Shown here: piece by piece, positions 52,955 through 60,101 of the stretch
Numbering within the stretch: position 1 is the stretch's first letter
How the letters are laid out: each line of letters starts with the position of its first letter
Source: Chitinophagaceae bacterium DXS
Lineage (GTDB): Bacteria > Bacteroidota > Bacteroidia > Chitinophagales > Chitinophagaceae
Assembly (NCBI GenBank): GCA_030345135.1
Contig: CP128386.1
Coordinates: 6,805,001-6,869,000 of the forward strand
Length of the DNA: 64,000 nucleotides
Reading direction: 5' to 3'
Notes under the pieces: model-generated
The model's database searches: none
Seen by the model: only the letters and a program-made list of their open reading frames with translations
Told to the model about the DNA's origin: nothing
Program-made: the position numbers and the translations under genes

Positions 52955-53950
52955 TTAACGTAATAATTTCTCTAACAGTTTAAACTCGTGATAAGGGTTT
53001 GCGTGTTGATGTAATATGCGATAAACGCCATGTAAGATAGGCAAACGGAGGCAGGATTGTTGAAGCAGTGCAGCCATCTCCAGCGATGCCTGGTAACCTT
53101 CAGCAACCATTTCCATTTGCTCTAACGCTTTGCCGGCCTGCATACCGCGACCCACCAGCTTGCCCAATGTTCTGTTACGGCTAAAATCGGAATACGCTGT
53201 AACCAGCATATCGCCGAAATAGGCAGAGTCGAACATATCGCGCTCGCGTGCATCGATGTATTGCAAAAGCCTGCTGGTTTCCCGCATGGCGTTACAAATC
53301 AATACCGACTGAAAATTATCGCCGTAATGCAACCCGTTGGCAATGCCGCTGGCAATACCAACAATGTTTTTACAAATGGCGGCATACTCAACACCCAGCG
53401 GATCGTTGTTTTCCACCACATGCATATAAGGCGTTTTAATAGTGGCTGCCAGTTGATGAACATGTTCGGGATTACTGCCGGCGATGGTTAAATAAGTATC
53501 CTGTCCTTTGGCAATTTCTTCTGCATGGCAGGGACCGGCGAGTACCATTACATCACCGGCATCATCAGGAGCCAGCATTTTTTTGAGGTAAACACCCGGA
53601 ATAAGCCCGGTACCGGGCACAAAGCCTTTAATGGATACGGCGATTTGTTTATCAGCCATCCATTCCGGTTCAAGATCCTGTATGTAATAAGACAGGTACG
53701 AAGCTGGTACAGCAAAAACGACCCACTGTGCCTCCTGTACAACATCCTTTAGCGATGTAGAGGGCATAATATATTCAAGGTCTAATTCGGCAAAACTGAG
53801 ATAACGCGGATTTCTTCCGTTTGATTTGATAAAATCTGCCTGTTCTGCATCTCTAACGTGCCACGAAACAGGACATCCGCTCTCAGCAAAAATTTTTACC
53901 AATGCTGTTGCCCAACTCCCACTGCCAATAACGGCGAGTTGTTTCAACAT
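52955..53950 (-). CDS. gpsA: NAD(P)-dependent glycerol-3-phosphate dehydrogenase
   Basis: A 331-residue enzyme reducing dihydroxyacetone phosphate to sn-glycerol-3-phosphate. It shows the Rossmann motif VIGSGSWATAL (8-18), GPCHAEEIAKG and the FSRNRTLG signature. MLKQLAVIG at 53950 is preferred over the longer ORF start at 53983. It lies 110 bp upstream of the HAD-GT20 gene on the same strand, and the spacer has an AATAGTGAATGG array and a degenerate CCTG/CGGG palindrome (52918-52934). Confidence 0.95.
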   Translation of the reverse strand: MLKQLAVIGSGSWATALVKIFAESGCPVSWHVRDAEQADFIKSNGRNPRYLSFAELDLEYIMPSTSLKDVVQEAQWVVFAVPASYLSYYIQDLEPEWMADKQIAVSIKGFVPGTGLIPGVYLKKMLAPDDAGDVMVLAGPCHAEEIAKGQDTYLTIAGSNPEHVHQLAATIKTPYMHVVENNDPLGVEYAAICKNIVGIASGIANGLHYGDNFQSVLICNAMRETSRLLQYIDARERDMFDSAYFGDMLVTAYSDFSRNRTLGKLVGRGMQAGKALEQMEMVAEGYQASLEMAALLQQSCLRLPILHGVYRILHQHANPYHEFKLLEKLLR

Positions 53951-54442
53951 AATAGGTTTTAAGTAAACAATTGCGATCTGCAACCATTGTCTTTTCCAGA
54001 GCTGATCAAGTACGAGCTACGAAGCCTGCCCGAACAGAAGCTCATTCAGGCGGGTACGAAGCCTGCCCGGACTGAGTCCATTCAGGCGGGTACGTTAACT
54101 CGAACACGCTTTATTTCTTCAGCATCCTGAAAAGAGTGGCAGATAAGATCGATAATAAGCAAGTCGATTTCTGGTAAGCCTGACCGAAGTACCGTACTTC
54201 GTACTTCGTATTTCGTACTTTGGCCAAGACAGCATTACCAAAGTATATCGACTCTCATTTAACACCTGGGGTATCTCAAAATTACCTTTTTCCTCCCGGA
54301 AAAGCCGCCCGATGCTCCTCTTGCCCCTTCAAAGCCCCAACACCGGCGTCTGTATCTACCATTATCAGGAGGATAACGGCGAATGTTAAAAAAATCTAAA
54401 CAAATAGGTTGTTAATGAAATTTTCAACTTTTTAGGAACTAA
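53951..54442. repeat. Spacer with TACGAAG arrays carrying two palindrome insertions
   Basis: The plus-strand array CAAGTACGAGCTACGAAG (54007-54024) is interrupted by a palindrome (54025-54054), then TACGAAG (54055-54061), a second palindrome (54062-54090), then TACG. A reverse-orientation array (GTACTTCGTACTTCG) lies at 54189-54221. No gene is seen. Confidence 0.85.
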
Positions 54443-54475
54443 TTGATTAAAAATCGGTTGTAATGAATATTTTTG
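54443..54475 (+). promoter_or_regulatory. Promoter of tRNA-Lys
   Basis: TTG (54443-54445), 22 bp, then TATTTTTG (54468-54475) matches the Bacteroidota -33/-7 pattern. Initiation would fall near 54482, about 24 nt before the mature tRNA. Confidence 0.55.
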
Positions 54476-54505
54476 CAGCCTTCGCAATTAAATAGCGAAG
54501 AAAAT

Positions 54506-54578
54506 GTCTCCGTAGCTCAGTTGGTAGAGCAATTGACTCTTAATCAATGGGTCCAGAGTTCGAGTCTCTGCGGGGACA
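54506..54578 (+). tRNA. tRNA-Lys (anticodon CTT)
   Basis: Acceptor stem GTCTCCG/CGGGGAC (one G-T pair), D-arm TAGCTCAGTTGGTAGAGC, anticodon stem ATTGA/TCAAT with loop CTCTTAA (anticodon CTT), and T-arm CAGAGTTCGAGTCTCTG all fold as expected. The discriminator is A54578 and CCA is not encoded (ACA follows). Confidence 0.96.
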
Positions 54579-54581
54579 CAG

Positions 54582-54617
54582 AAAGCCAGTCAGTGATGAT
54601 TGGCTTTTGTTTTTTTG
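54582..54617 (+). terminator. Terminator after tRNA-Lys
   Basis: AAAGCCAGTCA pairs with TGATTGGCTTT (one mismatch) around GTGA, followed by a T-rich tail (TTGTTTTTTT). Confidence 0.75.
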
Positions 54618-54763
54618 GAGTCATAGCTACCTTGTGCCCATATTTTATCAATTGCTTCGCAAGTGCAAGACCCATACCTTTAAAATGCACCGGAAATTCC
54701 CGAAATTCAATCTCTACCAAAATTTCCTTTTGGTGTTGAATTCCCCAGGCTGAGGATTCTTAA

Positions 54764-55019
54764 TTATTGTTTGCATTGTTTCGCGCCATGTTTCGAGAGT
54801 TCATACTGAACCGTTACGGGCTGGGTGTCTAAAACAGTTCGTTTGATCAATTTATTTGTTTCCAACTCTTTTAGTTCTTTGCTCAACATTTTGTTCGAAA
54901 TCCCAACTACATCGTTCAATATATCTGAAAATCTTCTTTTGTTGTACAGGCAAATTGACGAGATGATAGCTATTCCATTTCTCATTAAGCACATCCATTG
55001 AATGCTGGATAGCCCTCAT
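54764..55019 (-). pseudogene. Decayed HxlR-family regulator
   Basis: Reading from 55019, MRAIQHSMDVLNEKW matches the start of HxlR proteins, but the frame is lost right after the Trp. The protein resumes in another frame as IAIISSICLYNKRRFSDILNDVVGISNKMLSKELKELETNKLIKRTV. The frameshift lies near 54983-54988 and fits one extra A. The end (YELSKHGAKQCKQ) diverges and stops about 30 residues early, before the usual LTEWG-type tail. So it carries a frameshift and a 3' truncation. It neighbours an intact HxlR gene. Confidence 0.8.
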
Positions 55020-55116
55020 TTCTTTTTTATTTTCTTCTTTATCAATGTTCTACACTCCATATTGTTACTTGTTTGCCTTCAAGAAGAAGAACACTTTGCT
55101 ACGCGTTAAAGGTACT

Positions 55117-55506
55117 TTATTGCAACTGCGATACAGTAGTGTCTTGTGCAGAGAAAGCTTCGGAGGACTTTGTGCTAACATGTTTCCTGTGCAGATAGCC
55201 CCATTTCTCCATTGCCGTTAAAACCTCATTCAATGTTTCACTGTAATCTGTCAGTTCATACTGAACTGTTACAGGTTTGGTATTGCAGACTTCGCGGCTT
55301 ACCAGGCCATTCATTTCCATCTCCTGCAGCTCTTTAGACAGAATACGCGGAGAAATTCCCGCTTCCCTTGATAACTCATTAAACCCTTTCTTCCCGCTTC
55401 TTAAAACGGAGATCAAAACCAGCTTCCATTTTCCGCCAACCACATCCAGTGTATCCCTTATAGCCAGCTTGGCTTTTTTACAGCTTTCAACCGTATGTTT
55501 TTCCAT
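55117..55506 (-). CDS. HxlR-family transcriptional regulator
   Basis: A 129-residue winged-helix regulator with the conserved N-terminal Cys9 (VESCKKAKLAIRDTLDVVGGKWKL) and recognition region GISPRILSKELQEMEMNGLV. Relatives such as YodB use this Cys to sense quinones and other electrophiles. It is transcribed divergently from azoR-doxX-pirin, and tandem 18-bp repeats lie at its own promoter, so it probably represses both itself and the azoR unit. Confidence 0.93.
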   Translation of the reverse strand: MEKHTVESCKKAKLAIRDTLDVVGGKWKLVLISVLRSGKKGFNELSREAGISPRILSKELQEMEMNGLVSREVCNTKPVTVQYELTDYSETLNEVLTAMEKWGYLHRKHVSTKSSEAFSAQDTTVSQLQ

Positions 55507-55507
55507 A

Positions 55508-55557
55508 TACTATCCTTTTTGTAAGTACTATCCTTTTTGTAACAGATAACAAAGGTA
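55508..55557 (-). promoter_or_regulatory. Tandem operator and -7 element of the HxlR gene
   Basis: Two 18-bp direct repeats, TACTATCCTTTTTGTAAG (55508-55525) and TACTATCCTTTTTGTAAC (55526-55543), differ only at the last base. On the minus strand TACCTTTG (55557-55550) matches the -7 consensus TAnnTTTG, so the transcript would start at the edge of the repeats. This is a classic place for an autorepressor. Confidence 0.65.
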
Positions 55558-55607
55558 TACTACTTCTTTGGAAATTTGCATCTGCATTTAACCAAAAAAT
55601 CAGATCA

Positions 55608-56216
55608 ATGAAAATTTTAAGATTAGAAACCAGTTTCCAGGGTAAAGCATCCAAAAGCTTTCAATTGGGCAATGCTATTTTGGAAAATTTGGTGAAAAAA
55701 TATCCCGGTTCGCAGGTGCATACCCGCAACCTGGTTCACGACGAAATTCCGCATTTCAACGAGATCCATTTTACCTCTTTTGCAACTCCGGTACAAGATC
55801 TTTCGACGGAACTGAAGCGTGCAGTGCAGTACTCCAATAATGCAATTGAAGAGTTGATGGAGTCGGATATTATAGTGATAGACGTTCCGATGTACAATTT
55901 TACCATTCCCTCTTCACTAAAAGCCTGGATAGACCATATTACAAGAGCCGGGGTTACTTTCCGGTATGGCGAAAATGGTATAGAAGGATTGCTCAAAAAC
56001 AAAAAAGTTTACCTGGCAATTGCTTCGGGGGGTATTTACTCCGAGGGAGTGATGAAGGACTTTGACTTCACAGAAAAATACCTGCGGAGTGTTCTTGGTT
56101 TTCTTGGTGTACAGGAAATTTTCGCTTTCAGGGTGGAAGGCGTTGCCATTCCAGGAATTAAAGAGGAAGCCATGCCCAAAGCCATTCATGCGGTAGAAGA
56201 AGCATTTGCATTTTAA
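55608..56216 (+). CDS. azoR: FMN-dependent NADH-azoreductase/quinone reductase
   Basis: A 202-residue flavodoxin-fold enzyme. The FMN-site stretch PMYNFTIPSSLKAWIDHITRAG is the azoreductase signature, and ASGGIYSEG follows. AzoR-type enzymes reduce quinones by two electrons with NADH, and azo dyes as a side activity. It is the first gene of azoR-doxX-pirin, divergent from an HxlR regulator. Confidence 0.95.
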   Translation: MKILRLETSFQGKASKSFQLGNAILENLVKKYPGSQVHTRNLVHDEIPHFNEIHFTSFATPVQDLSTELKRAVQYSNNAIEELMESDIIVIDVPMYNFTIPSSLKAWIDHITRAGVTFRYGENGIEGLLKNKKVYLAIASGGIYSEGVMKDFDFTEKYLRSVLGFLGVQEIFAFRVEGVAIPGIKEEAMPKAIHAVEEAFAF

Positions 56217-56235
56217 AAATTAAATCTCAACAATT

Positions 56236-56613
56236 ATGACACAAAAAACATCTAAAATGACAGGATGGGTACTAACCATCATTTTAGCGTTACTTTTCAC
56301 AATGAGTGCTTTTATGAAACTCACTCAAAACGCAACAGCTATTGAACAGGCATCTTCATTTGGAATAGATGCGCATACTTACCAGTTTATCGGGATGATT
56401 GAAATTATTTCACTGATATTCTTCATCATACCGAGAACAGGAGTTTTGGGAACACTTTTATTGGCCGCTTATTTAGGTGGCGCCATCGTTACCCACCTCG
56501 AACACCAGGAACCGGTGGTAATGGCGGTTGTTTTTCAAACTGTTCTTTGGATCACAGCCATCATCCGTTTTCCCGAATTAAGACAACGGCTTTTAACAAA
56601 CACAAAAAACTAA
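56236..56613 (+). CDS. DoxX-family membrane protein
   Basis: A 125-residue protein of four hydrophobic helices (about 10-27, 45-65, 70-90, 95-113). SAFMKLTQNATAIEQASSFGID and LLLAAYLGGAIVTHLEHQEP are typical of the DoxX/DoxX-like family. These often accompany redox stress genes; activity is not established. It lies 19 bp after azoR. Confidence 0.9.
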   Translation: MTQKTSKMTGWVLTIILALLFTMSAFMKLTQNATAIEQASSFGIDAHTYQFIGMIEIISLIFFIIPRTGVLGTLLLAAYLGGAIVTHLEHQEPVVMAVVFQTVLWITAIIRFPELRQRLLTNTKN

Positions 56614-56618
56614 AAACA

Positions 56619-57485
56619 ATGACACAAAGAATCATATCGAAAGTTACCCAGGGCAGCTGGCATGAGGGATTTTTGGGGATTGGGCATAGTGCTTCGGCCG
56701 TTTTTGACGGAATCCCTTATGAGGAATCTGATCCCTTTATTTTGTTTATGGATGATAAATTAAACCTTCCGGGAGGAGAACCGGTGGGTGGCGCACATCC
56801 GCACGCCGGGTTTGAAACACTTACATTGGTGTTGGAAGGCAACGAAAAAGATTGGAAAACCGGCAGTTTTGAACTGATGACTGCCGGTAAAGGCATCATT
56901 CATACGGAAGAGATTACATCAAAACAAAACCTGCACATTCTGCAGGTATGGCTGGCATTGCCTCCTGAAAAAAGATGGGCACAACCTTTCTGGCAAAAAA
57001 TTCTGTTAGAAGATGTACCGTCTCTCAAAAATGACAATTACCAAATCCTTGTATACAGTGGAAGCAGCAATGGGTTGACTTCACCAGTCAGGAACCATAC
57101 GCCACTTACACTGGTAGATTTCAGAATGAAAGCCGGTCAGGCTGTTGTTCAGGAATTACCTGCCAGTCAAAACGGACTGATCTATGTGCTGGATGGAAGC
57201 GTTCAGGTAGGGGATAAAACTATTAAAGCAGGACAAGCAGGATGGCTGAACAGAAGCGCAGAAACAGGTAACAGTGAGCTTGCCTTGCAATCACTTGAAG
57301 ACACGCATTTTGTATTGTATGCTGCCCAACCGCATAATGTACCCATAGTTGCGCACGGACCATTTATCGGAGATACGAAGGACGACATTGTAAGGCTTTA
57401 CAAAGCGTATGGCAACGGGCAAATGCCGCATCTGAATAATTTGCCAGGCACTCAAAAAATCAGCTTCGGAAAAGCACAACAATAA
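56619..57485 (+). CDS. Pirin-family protein
   Basis: A 288-residue bicupin. The metal site is in GGAHPHAGFETLTLVLEG, with two His, and a third plus Glu in GIIHTEE. Pirins bind iron, and several act as quercetin dioxygenase in vitro. ATG at 56619 is chosen; the longer ORF start would overlap doxX by 67 bp. It is the third gene after azoR and doxX, 5 bp downstream of doxX. Confidence 0.94.
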   Translation: MTQRIISKVTQGSWHEGFLGIGHSASAVFDGIPYEESDPFILFMDDKLNLPGGEPVGGAHPHAGFETLTLVLEGNEKDWKTGSFELMTAGKGIIHTEEITSKQNLHILQVWLALPPEKRWAQPFWQKILLEDVPSLKNDNYQILVYSGSSNGLTSPVRNHTPLTLVDFRMKAGQAVVQELPASQNGLIYVLDGSVQVGDKTIKAGQAGWLNRSAETGNSELALQSLEDTHFVLYAAQPHNVPIVAHGPFIGDTKDDIVRLYKAYGNGQMPHLNNLPGTQKISFGKAQQ

Positions 57486-58188
57486 ATTCAAATGATGGAT
57501 TGAGCGTATATGAGGGATTTAAAGATCAAAAATCAGGACTTCCATACTTTAATAATTGCCAATGACAGATTTGGGTGTGGTGATTTTTTTCATTGCCGTT
57601 CCGCCTGCCCGATCAGTTCAGGCGGGCTTTAGCGAACGGAACCATAAGGCAACATGAATATGGCTTTAGCCACATGTTATAATATTGGGCTAAAGCCATG
57701 TTTAAATTTAATCACTATCCGTCGGTTAAAACCGACGGCAATGAACCGCTTTAAACAAAACTTTACCTCCCAATAACTTACGCAAACGTTTGAAATGATC
57801 TCTTCATAAGCTTTTTACTAAATTTCCTCAACCGACTGACTTATGTAGTATTTAAAGACCTATTTGTAATGCATACCGGCGATCAACTGAAGATCAGGTT
57901 GAACGGTTGAGCGTTTGAGTAAGGAATAAAATTAACTGGCTTTACAGAACAGGGATGAGTATAAACGATTTTGCTTAGCTTGATTTAAAATACATTCATA
58001 AATCAATGTCGTTTCCTTAAGAGGACACGAAAAAAAAAGCAAGCCTAAAATTAGGTATTTCGTACCCGTCCGAATGCGCATTCGGCGCGGGCGGGCTTCG
58101 TAAATCGTACTTGATAAATGCCAATTATTCTTAAAGAAACGACATACATTCATAACTAACCGGCGCTTTCGTTAAATTTTTACGTTGT
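57486..58188. other. 703-bp spacer before the sigma factor gene
   Basis: It holds the second copy of the inverted-repeat element (57591-57743) and a TACGAAG array (58053-58113) interrupted by a palindrome (58065-58095). A 73-codon minus-strand ORF (57932-58153) runs through the latter and is not credible. No other gene is seen. Confidence 0.6.
57591..57743. repeat. Inverted-repeat element, copy 2, with a nested palindrome
   Basis: The ends CATTGCCG and CGGCAATG and the inner stems GGCTTTAGCC and GGGCTAAAGCC match copy 1 (43195-43326) read on the other strand. The left hairpin CCGTTCCG...CTTTAGCGAACGG is split by a CCTGCCCG/CAGGCGGG palindrome (57604-57626). The right hairpin is CCGTCGGTT/AACCGACGG. 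Confidence 0.8.
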
Positions 58189-58737
58189 ATGCCTCAGCAA
58201 CAGGATGAGTTCATCGTTGAAAGACTAAAGAGCAATGATCTTGCTGCTTATGATGAGCTGTACCTGAAATATTTTAAACTCCTATGTGCAAGCGCCTACT
58301 TTTTCCTGAAGAGTGAAAGTGATGCAAAGGACCTGGTGCAAAATTTATTCATGGACATTTGGGATAAGAAGCTGTACCTGCATTTTCACAACGATGTTAA
58401 AGGATATCTTTTACTGGCAATAAAAAACCGCGCGCTTAATTTTATTAAAAAACAAAAGGTACAGGAAAAAAGAGCAAATGGCTTTACCATGCTTTGCGAT
58501 ACACAGGAAAATGAGGCGCCTGACGAAGACACGCAGGAAAAGCTGCGGGATAAATTAAACGATATGCTTTCTAATATGAAGGGACAAAAAAGAGCCGCCA
58601 TTACCATGGTGTACTTTAATGATAAAAAATACAGTGAAGCAGCGGAAGGTATGGGGATTGGCGTCAACTCGTTTAAAACACACCTGAAAGCAGCCATCAA
58701 AAAACTCCGTGAAGGAATGAACCCAAAAATTAATTAA
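58189..58737 (+). CDS. ECF sigma-70 family factor
   Basis: A 182-residue sigma factor with region 2 (LYLKYFKLLCASAYFFLKSESDAKDLVQNLFMDIWDKK) and region 4 (MVYFNDKKYSEAAEGMGIGVNSFKTHLKAAIKKLRE). It is of the Bacteroidota type paired with FecR-like anti-sigma factors. It is 34 bp upstream of the fecR-like gene and would direct transcription of the SusC/SusD genes that follow. Confidence 0.95.
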   Translation: MPQQQDEFIVERLKSNDLAAYDELYLKYFKLLCASAYFFLKSESDAKDLVQNLFMDIWDKKLYLHFHNDVKGYLLLAIKNRALNFIKKQKVQEKRANGFTMLCDTQENEAPDEDTQEKLRDKLNDMLSNMKGQKRAAITMVYFNDKKYSEAAEGMGIGVNSFKTHLKAAIKKLREGMNPKIN

Positions 58738-58771
58738 CCCGATTTGAATTTTTACTGTATCTAATAGTAGC

Positions 58772-59923
58772 ATGGCAACAGATCCTAACATATTACACAG
58801 GCTTTACATCGAAAAACTGGCTGGCACGATCAGCCAGGAGGAAGAGGCGTGGCTCAAAGACAGGCTTGAAACAGATCCGGAGTCAAAACAAATATGGGAA
58901 CAGCTGGAACGTGAAGGGGAGGATATGAATATACAGGGGTTTCTTGATCAGCTTCATCCGGAAGAAGAACTGGAACAACTGAAGCGCTCAATGCTAAGCC
59001 ACCCTGTTCGCAAGCCCCGTGTGCGGCGCTTAGTGACACTTGCAGCGGCAGCGGCCGTATTGATATTACTGGTAGCAACCGCCAAATGGATGTTTTTCAC
59101 CGACAGGAAAATAACAGATAACCGCGCCATTGCATCCTTAATAAAGGAGAAAAAAGGCACTGTGCATCTTCGCCTTGCCACCGGCAATGATATCGACCTT
59201 AAGGATAAAGCACAGGGAGAACAGCTCAAACTGGGCAACACGACTTTAAATCTCGATAGCAATAAACTTGGATTCAGTTCTACAGACACGGCATTCAACC
59301 TGCTTTCTATTCCACAGGGTGAAACCTACACCATCAACTTATCAGATGGCACTTCCATTACCCTGAATGCAGATTCTAAGCTCAGGTTTCCGTTTAAGTT
59401 TGTAAACGCAACAAGGGAAGTGTACCTGGAAGGAGAAGCATTTTTTAAAGTGGCCAAAGACAGCAGGCATCCTTTTATTGTGCATACCCCGCTTACAAAT
59501 GTAGAAGTGCTCGGTACACAGTTTAATGTGAATACGTATCAAAAGGGAACCGTTGCCACCGCATTGGTAGAAGGTAAAGTGCGCACAGGCATACCGGGAG
59601 GCGACAAGCAGCAGGAACTTGCACCGGGTCAGGCAGCTATATTCAACGCATCGAAAGGATTTAATATAGAAAACTTTGATACCGATGATGTAACCTCGTG
59701 GCTAAACGGCATTTATTACTTTCACGACCTTTCTTTCCACGAATTAGCGGAGTCTATCTCCCGTATATACGGCGTCACAATCAGTTTTGATGATCCTCTC
59801 ATCGAAAAAAAATCCGTATCGGGTGTTATGGATAAAAATAATTTTCCTGAATTACTGCAGGACTTAAAATCAACTGTTGGTATAAAATATTATTACGCCG
59901 GCAACACCTTGCATTTCTATTAA
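58772..59923 (+). CDS. FecR-family anti-sigma factor
   Basis: A 383-residue inner-membrane protein: cytoplasmic sigma-binding part (1-84), one transmembrane helix (about 85-106, rich in Ala and Leu), then periplasmic FecR domain (ITLNADSKLRFPF, VYLEGEAFFKVAKD, VEVLGTQFNVNTY) and a C-terminal DUF4974-like domain (LAESISRIYGVTISFDD). It should release the sigma factor upon a signal from the STN domain of the SusC-like transporter downstream. Confidence 0.95.
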   Translation: MATDPNILHRLYIEKLAGTISQEEEAWLKDRLETDPESKQIWEQLEREGEDMNIQGFLDQLHPEEELEQLKRSMLSHPVRKPRVRRLVTLAAAAAVLILLVATAKWMFFTDRKITDNRAIASLIKEKKGTVHLRLATGNDIDLKDKAQGEQLKLGNTTLNLDSNKLGFSSTDTAFNLLSIPQGETYTINLSDGTSITLNADSKLRFPFKFVNATREVYLEGEAFFKVAKDSRHPFIVHTPLTNVEVLGTQFNVNTYQKGTVATALVEGKVRTGIPGGDKQQELAPGQAAIFNASKGFNIENFDTDDVTSWLNGIYYFHDLSFHELAESISRIYGVTISFDDPLIEKKSVSGVMDKNNFPELLQDLKSTVGIKYYYAGNTLHFY

Positions 59924-60009
59924 GGCCTCATTGTTCATCTACAAAAAACGCACACAAAATATTGCTCCATCCTTGTTACGGCGCGGTCTGTAATTTTTTT
60001 TTTAAATAA

Positions 60010-60042
60010 TTGTTATTTCCCTTCACCCGGTTTATACCTTTT
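60010..60042 (+). promoter_or_regulatory. Possible promoter of the susC-like gene
   Basis: TTG (60010-60012), 21 bp, then TACCTTTTG (60034-60042) is one base longer than the TAnnTTTG consensus. Because an ECF sigma is encoded upstream, a different promoter type may apply. Confidence 0.3.
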
Positions 60043-60101
60043 GTTGTTCCTGGAATATAAAAGCTTGCGATTAAATACTAATTGACTAATTCGAACTTCT
60101 T

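Noticed and set aside
54473-54753. Two plus-strand open frames of 88 and 68 codons
   Set aside because: They run through the tRNA-Lys gene and its terminator.
57932-58153. 73-codon minus-strand open frame
   Set aside because: It reads through a TACGAAG array and the inserted palindrome and has no family resemblance.
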